Positions 21,422-31,907 of a DNA stretch of 64,000 bases are shown in pieces. The position numbers and the translations under genes were made by a program. Every line of letters starts with the position of its first letter. Position 1 is the first letter of the stretch. Source of the stretch: Micropterus salmoides (Eukaryota > Chordata > Actinopteri > Centrarchiformes > Centrarchidae); the NCBI RefSeq assembly GCF_014851395.1, contig NW_024041373.1:23196750-23260749 (forward strand). Reading direction: 5' to 3'. The notes under the pieces are model-generated. The model was not told the origin of the DNA, searched no databases, and saw only the letters and a program-made list of their open reading frames with translations.

Positions 21422-24361
21422 ATTTTAATGGACTCGTGGGCATGGCTTCTATATTTAACAGTGCATGTGTATGTGTGTGTAGAGTCAAGGTGAATACATT
21501 TTTTTTTTGCCTAGGCATTCATCATATCTGCCATATCTCCTCTCCACATTCTGTGTGGCCTTGTCCTTGGACATGACATGCCACCTACTGTGTATGTTCA
21601 GTAGAGCAAAAATATATTTTATAAAATGCAGAGCTTTGTGTTAACAGCAACTGTGCTTTCATCGCAATAATGAATACATAGTCATAACAATTTCTAGAAT
21701 TATAGCACTGTTTTCAAAGCATTTGAAGAGACAAGGGTGAAATGACAATATCAGAGGAGAAGATCAGATATGAGAAAAGATGAGATGAGAGGAAAGGACA
21801 GGGCAAAAGGAAACAAGAACAGAAGCCAGGAGGAAAGCACAAGAAGAGGAAATGTAGATGAATGGATAAGCAAGATCAGTTTGACCCAATAGTGTTGTGT
21901 TGGGTTCCCAGATATGCACATGGGTGCACTGCACCACGTTGGTTGGTTGTTTTCCCCTGACAAAAGAAATGATGATTACTGAGACCCAGGGTCTGAAATT
22001 AGCTGCCAATGTGGGTAAAATTGTCAGGCCATCCGCCACTTAGGTTGACAGGGAAAACGCAGAACCACCCACCCACCAGGCAGCTCAGGGAATATATGGC
22101 GGTGTTTCAAACCAAACTCACCAGTGGAAGAGGTCTATCCTGAGTGACAGCTGGTAGGCTTGCCAGGCAGTAGGGATGTGCAGATTTATACTATGATACA
22201 GTGATACACCCTTGTATCATTGTGATTCTCTAGATACATGTGCTCACCAAGCCATACCCACTTTTGAGCAATCTAATCAGATCTCTCTCAAAATAATCCC
22301 TCGCACACATATTAGATTTCGCTCAGAAATATGTCACATTACAGCACCAGGAATCCAGGAAGGTGCAGAACAATCAACAATTTCAGTATAAAAACACAAA
22401 AACTATAGTCTGCCTCTAACATTAGAGGCCTCCCAACATTACAAATGCCATTGTGATAATTGAAAGAGTGCACATGTCCTCAGTTCTGTACCTGTGTTGG
22501 TTATACATGTATTTGTGTATTTGAGTGTTCTCCCCTCTCTGAATCTGTCTTAAGCTCTGTGAATGTGTCCTACTTCATTATCACAGCCTTCATGCCCTGA
22601 TGTTGCTACATTCACCATCATTCCCAACAACCTTCTGTATCTGACAGCTTAAACATAGCCTCTTTCTTCATGTCTTTTGATACCCAATCTTTCCACATGA
22701 TGAGATGGTAAATAAAAAATGTCTGTAAACAACAGGATGTGATAATTGCAGGGCAAGCCACCTATGAGCTGTAATTTTGTTTGTGTGTGAAAATGTTAAT
22801 AAATGTGAATAATCTTATTCATCTAATTGGGCTCTGTGATTCATGATTGCCACATGAGCAAAGCCACAACAATAAGACAAATAATCAAAAGGGTTTAAAT
22901 TATCTATCAAAGCCAAATTAATGCTGCTGGGGCTTTAAGGCATTTACTCAGCTTCAGATGAATCGTCCTGGTCGAATGGTAAAATACAAAACTTCCTTTA
23001 ACTCACTGCTTCTATATATATGAGTTCATTGACTGAGCATCTTAATAGATACAAGGGTTTAAATTACTTTCCAAGTGGTAGCCACGGTAAGCTGTTTTAG
23101 ATTTAACTTTTGTTTCTAACTGCAGCTGATTACCTACAGTATTTACCAAAAGGGTAGGAAGGGAAGGGAAAGAAAGCAGGGGTGTTGAGCCGACACAGCC
23201 TGTTTATGCTTTTATGGTTTCATTTTCAGACAAACATTCTCACTCATCTCATCATAGGCAGAAAAGTTAGAAAAGGCTTAGACTGGATTATGTGACCTTT
23301 ACTAACTCTGTCCAACTGCCCAGAAGACTACTTTTCTAACCTTCTTTCTATCCCAGGATTTAGGGAGTAAGAAATGATAAAGAACTGTTTAATAGCCCCC
23401 AACTGGCTCTAAGCCTAAATCTCCCCCAGCCCTGCCCTTAGCTGGTATTAAATGTAGCTAATGTCACATGTATGTGGCTGAATATAATGGAGGTAAACAT
23501 GGCAGATGGAGAAAGCTTTTTAAAAAAATCTTATACTCTTAACAAAAACACTTCCGTAGTGTTCAGTTCACATCAAAATATATAGTGATTTGTGATGTCA
23601 ACAAATGCTACACTCCCGGGACTTTGAGACGGAGAGGCCTTTTATGTGAGCGTCCTTTTGGGGGAGGCATAAATATTTTTTTCAGTTATTTTAATACATA
23701 CGGTATTAGTGTTTTTGTTGTATACAGTCAATCAGATTACACTGAAGACCTTCAAGAAACTTCAGGATGACACCTGCGTCCTCAATTTGTAAGCAAGGCA
23801 GCTCTGCACTGAACAAGACCAGGTCAGGCAAGCCTGAGTCAGTCAGAGTGCTAAAATATACTCAAAAACAACAAAACATTCCCAGAAAATATAGCAGTGT
23901 GTGTGCATAGAAATCAAATCCCTCAGCTTCACCTCTGAGTAGGCCTCTCTCTGGCTCAGCTTACCCTGGACCCTGACTCTGCTTTTACTGATTATATGCA
24001 TGAGAAGAACATCAGTAAAAAATATGACTTACAATAATTAATTCTCTAATCATGAAAACACATTGCCCCTGTACCTGTCACTGTTTTGTCTGGTTTTATT
24101 TACCTTCTCCCCCTGCTGTTCCTCATCTTTCTTCTCTCCCTCCTCATCAACATGACTGGGGTCATCGTTCCTCTGCATCACCTCCACTGACCTCAACAGC
24201 TAATATACATAAAGACATAAAGAGATTCCTCGGTTAATTTGGCACATTTAACTGCCTCTTATGCCAACATTTTTTTCTTCTTAATTCTTATTGCTGCTCG
24301 CACACCCCCTCCATATTGAAAGTATTGGTTTGGCCCAGTCAGACACACAGACAGTGGTCGC
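21422..24361. other. Long non-coding stretch with one candidate conserved element
   Basis: No gene is seen. A purine-rich tract lies at 21750-21860. Around 22175-22250 a GTAGGGATGTGCAGATTTAT block resembles a common fish repeat start. The 22780-23000 part has a low-repeat, AATTA-containing texture that could be a conserved non-coding element, but this cannot be shown without an alignment. Confidence 0.35.
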
Positions 24362-24496
24362 TACAGCAGACTGGCCGGCCGGCGCGGTCGCGGATCATAA
24401 AGTAGGCCTAAAACAAAAACCGAAAAATAAAAACTCCTTACTGCTGGCCGGTTCGGCAGCAATCCCACACGCCACAATGGCCAGTCCGCCCCTGTA
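24362..24496. mobile_element. Short TIR element (MITE-like), about 135 bp
   Basis: The left end TACAGCAGACTGGCC and the right end, reverse-complemented, TACAGGGGCGGACTGGCC are imperfect inverted repeats. The interior is unusually CG-rich (GGCCGGCCGGCGCGGTCGCG). The CAGGGGCGGACTGGCC type of terminus is common in fish and suggests a hAT-derived miniature element. No ORF. Confidence 0.5.
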
Positions 24497-24824
24497 TATA
24501 GATCACAGCAGGCATTTTTTTTATGTGTACATAATGTATAATGCTTTCCCCATTGTGCAATGTATGCACGAGCACCACATACACAACACATGCTGAAAAA
24601 CATACAAACATGGATCATATCAGCCAATTTTGCTGCTCACTATGCATGGTAGAAAGACTGAAAGCTCAAAAGTACATTCATTTTCACAGCAGAATCAGTC
24701 TATCTCTCACTCAGAAAACAGCATAACAACTCTACACATAATAAGTTGAGAAACAAAGGGGTGAATGCACAGATCTAAACAGTAATCACTCATCAGCTTT
24801 TGCGTCAAGGCAACAGGACTCCCC
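24497..24824. other. Non-coding, nothing recognised
   Basis: No gene or clear repeat. Confidence 0.5.
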
Positions 24825-24962
24825 TGCTTCCAGTCTTTATGCTAAGCCAAGCTAACAGTTTCCATGCTGTAGCTTTGTATTTGATGGACGGCCATGAGAC
24901 AGGTATCGATCTTCTCATCTAACTCCCGCCACGACAGTGAATATGCATATGTCCCAAAATGA
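24825..24962 (+). repeat. Common fish repeat (TGCTTCCAGTCTTTATGCTA family), plus strand
   Basis: Reads TGCTTCCAGTCTTTATGCTA, then GGTATCGATCTTCTCATCTA and GTCCCAAAATGAATATTG. A shorter copy is at 53648-53728 and an inverted end at 53123-53144. I recognise the family but cannot name it. Confidence 0.7.
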
Positions 24963-25959
24963 ATATTGCTTTAACCTTTTGCTACACGTGAATGTAAAAT
25001 CACACATTTGAAACGGAACGATTTGTATCAGACTTTTTATCAAAGTTTGAGTTCAAGGCGGAGCGCTAGTCTAAATGAACTTTAGTCCACAAATAATGAA
25101 CCAAGCATAATAACTCTTTTTTAATTTAAAGATACAAAATGAACAAATTCTTCTTTAAAGTAAAATCGTCTTGTGGGCTATACTTCTGTATCTGGAATAG
25201 ACAACTTTTCAGAGCTAACTAAAGAACAGTTACAACTTTAAAATGAGCGTTAAATTCATACAGTTCTCCTTGTCTTTGTCATTAAAGTACTACTCTGTGG
25301 AAGTGAACTGTCCAGTATTTTGCTGCTGTTGGAATGGAATTTTATGCTACAACGAACAGTGTTAGGTTAAAGTGACCAAAAGTCTGATTGCTTGTCTGGC
25401 TGTGTGGGAGATAATGTGGTGGTGCAGCATATCAGCACTGAGACATTACTGACCTCCTCAATGCAATCCCCTCTGCGACCGTATTAGTAAGATTTCTATT
25501 TCTTGCGGTCAGTCTACCCGTGTTGTCTGAGAACACAGTGTTTGCGGCCTTTGCTCTTTCGAATATTTGTTTCTAGATATTAAATTCCTCCCGGGTAAGG
25601 GTTTCATCAACTGGCAGTCATTTTAAGTGTTTGGAAGTGGCAGTAAAGTTGTTGTTGAATTGCCGTAAGTTTTGTTGTGGCAGTTCCTTCGATAGTTTTT
25701 TTCACACAGATAATTAAAGATAATAATTCCTATTCTTTAATTATATTGACAAAGGCTTTCATTGTACATTCCATTGTGATATTATACTAGTTTTTCTTCT
25801 GAAGCAATTTGTCTTCATCATGAGTCTAAACATGATGTCTGATAATTATAGATACTATTCTATTCTATTCTATACCCATATAGGAATGCACTGTTTATAA
25901 ATAGGTTGTTTGCCTCAAAAAACGACACTTTCCCGTATCAGTCCATCAACAGGAGTGCC
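24963..25959. other. Non-coding with a short (TTCTA)n run
   Basis: About four TTCTA units lie near 25857-25876. Nothing else is recognised. Confidence 0.5.
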
Positions 25960-26095
25960 GGACCTTAATTACATTCCATAAGTCACGTGACGGAAGTTGT
26001 AATGACACGAAACACATGGTTAACGCTGTGAAACGGTCGCAGTTTGGTTAAGTTTAGGCAACAAAACTACTTGGTTAGGTTAACCCCTAAAATCC
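25960..26095 (+). repeat. Common fish repeat (TTTAGGCAACAAAACTACTT family), copy 1
   Basis: Contains AAGTCACGTGACGGAAGTTG, ACGCTGTGAAACGGTCGCAG and GGTTAAGTTTAGGCAACAAA followed by ACTACTTGGTTAGG. Related fragments are at 54270-54515 and 62965-63125. The family is widespread in teleosts; formal name not known to me. Confidence 0.7.
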
Positions 26096-26611
26096 ACTGA
26101 CTCTGGCTACGGCTGCAGCGGACCCGTCTGTGGACAGCCCCTCCTCTTCATGCACAATCTGAATCAGAAAATGCGCTGGAGGAAGTGACAGGTTTGGTGC
26201 CTAAAAGTAATCATCCGCCGAAAACTGATTGCCCTCCGCGGGAGTGCGGGCAGCATGTTAAAGCTCAACGCCCAACATCTATACATCTAAAGCTGCTTTT
26301 ATCTGGATCAAACAGTCATAACGTGCAAATAAGCAACACTTTATGTCCGTGGTAGTAAAGGTATGTTTTTGTGAAACGTTGACAAAAGGCCTGACAAAAT
26401 GTTCTAAGCAACTAAATTAGCCTATAGTCGCCAATAAAATTTGTGTTTCGTAGGCCTATGTTTATATCCTTGCTTATATTTGGAAACAGACTGTAGTCTT
26501 TAATTAACATGATTCATGGCTGGGTTAGGCTATAAATAAAATAAAGGAAGTGTCTCTCTGGCAATTATCCTGACGACATTATTTTTGCTTGCTCTGTGCC
26601 AACCAATCATG
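26096..26611. other. Non-coding, locally CpG-containing
   Basis: The 26100-26280 part is GC-richer (GCCCTCCGCGGGAGTGCGGG). No ORF or promoter element can be asserted. Confidence 0.4.
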
Positions 26612-26963
26612 TCCTTTTATAACCAGTTGAAATATATTAATACCAGTGTAGTATTGCACTTGCCAAAAAGACAGATTGTAGCTCAATCAGTCCTTATTAC
26701 CAGTTGAAATACATTTAAATAGCCACTACAGCCCATATAGCCTATGCAGTTTTGCACTTGCCAAAAAACTGATTCCAACTCACTACTGGATGAACGGTTC
26801 TCAAATTGAACTGATTTAAGTTATGAGCATTATATATTAGTTATATTATATGAGTTATGGCTCACCCATAGCTCACCCAGTCCTTTTAACCTGTTGAAAT
26901 ACCTTTTAAAGGGCCAATACAACCAGTAACAGGTAGTTTTCCACTTGCCAAAAAGTGGTTGCA
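26612..26963 (+). repeat. Three diverged copies of an about 70-85-bp unit
   Basis: Each unit starts like TCCTTTTAAACCAGTTGAAA and ends like TTGCACTTGCCAAAAAG. Copies begin at 26612, 26691 and 26881; about 105 bases of other sequence separate the end of copy 2 from copy 3. The copies differ by many substitutions, so the array is old. Confidence 0.8.
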
Positions 26964-27735
26964 ACCTTGACCTTGTGACTTAAATAAGAAGAAGAAGGCA
27001 AGTCTAAAGATTGACCAACTGCTGGCAACTTTAGAATGCTGGTGTTAGCTGGGCATAGTGAGAGCAGTGTGCAAGTGGCATTAACTCACGTTATTATAAG
27101 TAACGCTATTTAACTCAAAACTCTAAATAACTCACTATTTAGCTGGTTTCACATGGGACTTGAATGCTTTTGTGCTTTTGGTTTGTGACCCATCTATCCA
27201 TCCACCTCATCCACCTCCTTACGCGTGATGAAGCCTTGTGGTCTGGGCGGCTAATTGACCCAGAGTGTCAGGCCAGTGTTGAAAACAACACAGCACAGCA
27301 CAGGATAGTCACTCAGAATTGTAGACCTTCAGCCCACCTCACCTGCTTTAACCTGATGCTATGACCTTTACCTCTCACATGAGTTGTTTTTAAAAAAACT
27401 AATAAATTGCATCAACTCAGACTGAGCCAAGCAAATGGCAAGCTAAGCACATCATACCTTTGATAAATGAGGGATGAATGCTCAAAGTGACCTGGAGAAA
27501 GAATATGAACCACTAACCTTATCATTTTGTCACATTGGTGATGTCTCCACCACGATGAATATGAATTATGCAGCACTGCCTCAAATGAATGATGAGTGTC
27601 TTCACAAGTTACTGTGACAAAATAATGGCTGCCTGCGCATCTACATCAGAATTAAAACCTCTGGAGAATCAACTGTCATGACAGCATTATCGCCTTTGTA
27701 TGCAAATACTGTATGTGTGTGAAAGTATCAACTAT
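26964..27735. other. Non-coding, nothing recognised
   Basis: No gene or recognised repeat. Confidence 0.5.
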
Positions 27736-28921
27736 GGGCCTGATTTACTAAAGCTTTGCGTGAGTATAAACGTGTGCAAACTTGATATCACCAGCAAATT
27801 AGCATAAGCTACCAAGGTGTGCAGGCAGAGTGACGTCTTTCAAAAGTGCAAGATAGCACCTGTTGTTCATTTAGTACTTTTGCCTAAATGAATATGCAAT
27901 TTGGGGCTTAACATGCAAATACATTTATTTACTATACACGCAATGTGATCTACCAAGTCTAAACGCAATATCATGTGAGTGCAACAGCCTCTGTATTTAA
28001 TACATTTGAAATATGGTGCAAACCGCCAAGTGTTGCGCAGAGATGGCTTATTGTTGCCAGAAGGAGACAGCCGTAATGAAAGAAAACATAGAGAAGTTAA
28101 CAATATTAGATAATATTATAGTATATCTAATACATAGAAATACAATTATTTTATTTTATTTATTCTATGAACTATATGAATAGAATTTTATTGTATTTTC
28201 CTTTAGCTTTGGCAATACTGTTGTATCAATATTCCTCCCAATAAAGCATTTTGTTTAGACCTGATTTCTTTTCTCCGTGAGATTGAAGAGTTTAGAAAGT
28301 TGCGTGGTGCTGCGGAGAGCCCCCAGCTGCAGTAGTGCACGAATCACGCGTAAAATTCATCCAGCCAGAGGGAACGATCACCAACTGTTCACAGCGCGCC
28401 GGTCGTTATATAGCGACACAACCCATTGTAGGTATCGGAGAGGGTGTGTACAGGGCTAGGGACAGGAGATCGCGGAGCGACCGGGCACGGTGCGGATGGT
28501 AGGTGATTGTTTCCTCTGGCTGGATGAAGCACGATCTGCTGGCATTTCCTCGTGTCTGGGTCATTCCAGCATACTGTAGCTGTTTCTGCTGGGGTTTCCC
28601 AAAGCAGTTTTTCCAGGTGTGCTGTCCCAAGTACTTAGTGCAATCTTAGATAGGATGGGCTGGTACGATTTCCACATACTCAGGACGCACTGAACGAAAC
28701 GCTGTGGCTACTTTCCCTCCCGACTCTCCATGGCGGAAACCATTAAAACACGCAAAACCCTCATTTAAATACTCCCACCTCCATTGTGTTTGCTCCTGTT
28801 GTCATCTAAGCAATAATTTTTAGTAAATCACCCATAACAGGTACTAAAATTGCATGTGTAATATTTTAGAATGCACACTCAATTTAGTACTCTTTATTCG
28901 GGATGTTAGTAAATCAGGCCC
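27736..28921 (+). mobile_element. 1.2-kb non-autonomous DNA transposon, copy 1
   Basis: The element starts GGGCCTGATTTACTAA and ends TTAGTAAATCAGGCCC, a perfect 16-bp inverted repeat. Flanks allow either a TAT (3 bp) or a CTATG (5 bp) target duplication, so the superfamily is not settled; the terminus is of a kind I associate with PIF/Harbinger-like fish elements. No intact transposase is seen. The interior includes an inverted pair at 28358-28382 and 28502-28526 (CATCCAGCCAGAGG / CCTCTGGCTGGATG core). An inverted second copy at 33771-34745 confirms that it is a dispersed family. Confidence 0.85.
28358..28526. repeat. Internal 25-bp inverted repeat within the transposon
   Basis: 28358-28382 and 28502-28526 match as reverse complements at about 23 of 25 positions, with 119 bases between. 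It may reflect an internal inverted duplication in the family. The second copy at 33771-34745 shows only one such arm clearly (near 34209). Confidence 0.8.
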
Positions 28922-28951
28922 TATGTGTATTGTACATGTGGGAGTAGGTTG

Positions 28952-29320
28952 TCATAGACTGTATAAAACATGGATGTAGTGTCCATGAGTTAGTCATAGG
29001 TTTCTGAAGAGCCATTGTAAAGCTCAATGTGGACGGCTCCTGCTGTCACCATCTTGGCAACGCCTTACTCTGCTTAATCCACAAATGGGCAAAGATGTGG
29101 AGCTGAGGCGGGCTAAATGCATCCTGGTTGCTGAACCACCAAGTGGCCAGCCACCTGAGAGGGCACCGATCGGTCACTCAAAGCTACCATGTCCTTAATT
29201 ATGCATAGCTTTAGCCTAAATGTTGATAACATATGAGTTATATAAACAGCCATCCCTGTACAGTTATCATGAACAGGGAAATTAGCTATAGAGACCAAGG
29301 TTGTACAAGTAAACATGTTT
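28952..29320 (+). repeat. Fish interspersed repeat, left half, interrupted by the L2
   Basis: Begins CATAGACTGTATAAAACATG, includes CACCATCTTGGCAACG, and ends CTGTACAGTTATCATGAACA followed by GGGAAATTAGCTATAGAGAC and AAACATGTTT. This is a repeat I recognise from many fish genomes. It stops at the L2 boundary and resumes at about 31400 with TCTTCTGTAAAGTTGGG, so the L2 inserted into it. A further start-like fragment lies at 63599-63625. Confidence 0.75.
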
Positions 29321-29829
29321 TCTCCCCAACCACACTAATAATTGGTGACTCCATAACTAGAAACCTCCGTTTCTTTAACACTACCACTCACTGCTTCCCT
29401 GGTGCCACCACAGCTGACATTTTAAAAAAACTCCAGGACCTAATGCCGTCGCTCCCGTCCTCCATCACAAGAGTGATAGTCCATGTCAGAACAAATGACA
29501 CAGCTCTTCAGTAGTCTGAGCTGACAAAATCAGATTTTAACCGTCTTTTTAACTTTTTAAAGCAGTGTGGAAAGTCCGTTTTTATCTCTGGTCCCATTCC
29601 CACAGTTGGTCGCGGTGCTGGCCGCTTCGGTAGACTCCTTGGCCTCCACGACTGGCTCCAGTCCGCCTGCAGGGCTCACCGTGTGTGTTATGTGGATAAT
29701 TTTAATATTTTCTGGCAAAGAATGTCTCTTTTTAAGACAGATGGACTTCACCCAAACAAACGGGGCTCAGAAATGTTAGCTGCTCACATACAGCATGTGG
29801 TGCAGTCCACACATGACTTACGTGAATGA
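29321..29829 (+). pseudogene. LINE ORF1, SGNH (GDSL-like) esterase domain remnant
   Basis: ORF1 proteins of several L2/CR1-type LINEs carry an esterase-like SGNH hydrolase domain whose role in retrotransposition is not settled. Here block I is LIIGDSITRNLRFF with the catalytic Ser. The block III position reads HVRTND where GTND is usual, so the conserved Gly is lost and the Asn kept. Block V is KTDGLHPNKRGSEM with the Asp and His of the triad. The frame is open from 29233 to 29829 except for one TAG at 29512-29514; the codons before about 29321 belong to the host repeat, so the apparent ATG at 29233 is not the native start. It is 5'-truncated and carries one nonsense codon. Confidence 0.85.
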
Positions 29830-30087
29830 CTAATCATTCATGCAGCACACCTGGACACACCACCGGTCACTGAACACATCTCTGCCTCACTGCCACAAAC
29901 AACTGTCTCCACCTGCTGGCATGTAAAACTGCCTGCTCCCAGCGCTGTTCCAAAGACTTCTATTCCTGTCATCATCACACATAGACCAGTAAACCGAAAT
30001 GTGCACATCCCACACAGAAATAATAGTAATCTCTTAAGGATTAGGACAACTGCACCAACTCCAGCACCCAGAACAAACTCATTTAAA

Positions 30088-30655
30088 ATGGCTCTCTTCA
30101 ATGTGAGATCTCTGTCATGTAAGACTTTTATCTTAAATTATTTTATCTTGTCTGCAAATCTAGATTTTATGTGAGCGTGTATAGGAAAAATTTAAAATGT
30201 CATCAAGTACGCTGTGATGAATTCTCCTTTGAAGTTCTCACTCTTAAACTTGGAGGGCTGCAACCTATCATATTTGTTATAATTTATCGCCCCCCAAAAC
30301 CGCCTGGAGGATTTTTATCAGAACTTCCTGAATTTTTATCTACTCTGGTTTTAAATTATGACAGAATTGTTCTTTGTGGCGATTTTAATATTCATGTTGA
30401 TGACCCCACCAATGTTAATGCAACTGACTTTTTAAATATGGCCACTTCTTTTAACTTCAAACAACATGTCAAAGGCCAAACCCATAACCGTGGTCATACA
30501 CTGGACTTGGTTTTTACCCTGGGTGTCAGCATTTCCTCTGTGGAATTAGTGGACATGACCATATCTGACCACAGATGTATTGTTTTTAGCTGCGATTCGC
30601 CTGTTACTCATGCCGCCTCACCAAGCTCCGTGTGTTCTCGCATCTTTAATGAATA
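30088..30655 (+). pseudogene. LINE ORF2 apurinic endonuclease domain, internally deleted
   Basis: The start is readable as MALFNVRSLSCKTFILNYF (ATG at 30088) and then ANLDFM. The following block with the catalytic Glu (usually in a LTETW-like motif) is absent. At about 30172 the reading frame changes and the domain resumes with FEVLTLKLGGLQPIIFVIIY, then YRPPK, ILCGDFNIHVDD-type motif (IVLCGDFNIHV), GHTLDLVF and ISDHRCIVF, which hold the late catalytic Asp, Asn and His residues. The frame then runs into the second deletion near 30650. The endonuclease would nick target DNA to prime reverse transcription; this copy lacks essential parts. Confidence 0.88.
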
Positions 30656-31191
30656 GAAATATAGCAAAAATTCGATCCATGTTAACTTTTAAGGACACCG
30701 AGACCATTTTACATGCCTTCATCTCTTCACGCCTGGATTATTGCAACAGCCTTTTCACCTGTTTAACCCAAAAATCTATTGATCGACTCCAGACTGTCCA
30801 GAACTCAGCTGCCAGGCTTTTAACCAGAACAAAGAAATATGACCACATTACTCCTATTTTAGCTTCATTACACTGGCTCCCAGTATGTTTTAGAATTGAC
30901 TTTAAAATTCTATTGATTACTTTTAAAGCTCTTCATGGCCTCTCGCCTTGTTATATTTCTGAACTTTTAGTCCCATACACACCAGCACGTACCTTGAGAT
31001 CCTCGGGCAGAGGTCTGTTGTCTGTTCCAGAGTCTCGACTGAAAACTAAAGGGGACAGAGCGTTTGCTGTCAGGGCCCCGAGGCTCTGGAACAGCCTGCC
31101 CGAGGAAATCAGGTCGGCTGAGTCAGTGAACTCTTTTAAGTCCCTTCTTAAAACATACTTTTATAGGAGAGCCTTTCCCGATCTTATTTGA
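30652..31191 (+). pseudogene. LINE ORF2 C-terminal tail after the reverse transcriptase core
   Basis: It opens with RNIAKIRSMLTFKDTETILH and continues through SSRLDYCNSLF, RLQTVQNSAARLLT, ITPILASLHWLPVCFRIDFK, PRLWNSLPEEIR and FKSLLKTYFYRRAF to a TGA at 31189-31191. All of these lie downstream of the catalytic YxDD-type region, which is entirely missing. This part is open for about 180 codons and is the best-preserved coding piece in the element. It resembles 1-436. Confidence 0.92.
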
Positions 31192-31400
31192 CTTTATTTT
31201 ATCCCTTTTATTTTATTGTATTTTACTAATTTATATTTATCTTAAACGTATATTTTAGTCTTTTCAATGTTTTCATGCTTTTATCTTGTATTGTTTTTGT
31301 ATTATTGTCTCTTGGGTATTATTGTCTTTACACTTGTTAAAGCACTTTGTAACTTGTTTTTGAAAAGTGCTCTACAAATAAAGATTATTATTATTATTAT

Positions 31401-31575
31401 ATCTTCTGTAAAGTTGGGTGTTGTAACATAGGAGTTCAAGTGGATTAACTCATTGGGGTTGGAGCGAGGGGTTTGAGGAGATTAACTCGCTGTTGGAGCG
31501 AGCCTCAAATGTCCAGTTTTTGTTTTTGGCACTTCCACATAGGCTTCATTTCTCAGCCCTGTAGGTTGCCGCTTG
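31401..31575 (+). repeat. Fish interspersed repeat, right half after the L2
   Basis: Resumes TCTTCTGTAAAGTTGGGTGT and includes two related blocks, GGATTAACTCATTGGGGTTG and AGATTAACTCGCTGTTGGAG. It ends TTTTTGGCACTTCCACATAG ... CTGTAGGTTGCCGCTTGG. It is the continuation of 28952-29320. Confidence 0.72.
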
Positions 31576-31851
31576 GTATATACGAATGTTTGCCACAGTG
31601 TGTAAGAGAGAGTGTGTCTGTGTGTGTGACTGTCCACTCTAACCTAATTATCATCATTGTCTCTTGTCAGGGTACATCAACATACACACACACACACACA
31701 GACACACAAAGTTAGACACCATGTTAACACCAATGTCATGCAATCTGTAGCCTGTGTGTGTATATGTGAGCGGCTCCTTTGCTTAGGCTAACAGCAACTG
31801 TGACTAGCCAAAGTTAGTCAGCTCAAAAACTGTCCCTGTGGCATTGTGGGG
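31576..31851. other. Non-coding with short (CA)n at 31683-31703
   Basis: Only a short CA run and CT/GT-rich sequence are seen. Confidence 0.55.

Positions 31852-31906
<55 letters not shown>
31852..31906. repeat. (AT)n(GT)n microsatellite
   Basis: A short ATATAT start passes into an uninterrupted TG run of about 45 bases. Confidence 0.97.

Positions 31907-31907
<1 letters not shown>

Larger units (their letters stand above)
29321..31400 (+). mobile_element. L2-like LINE with two internal deletions
   Basis: A non-LTR retrotransposon copy of about 2.1 kb, truncated at its 5' end inside ORF1. It retains, in order, an SGNH-esterase ORF1 part, the first part of the endonuclease, the last part of the endonuclease and the C-terminal tail of the reverse transcriptase protein. 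A 3' UTR then ends in AAAGCACTTTGTAACTTG, GTGCTCTACAAATAAAG and an (ATT)n tail. About 45 residues in the endonuclease and the whole reverse transcriptase core are missing compared with the family organisation. It sits inside another repeat (28952-29320 and 31401-31575). It cannot move by itself. Confidence 0.9.
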
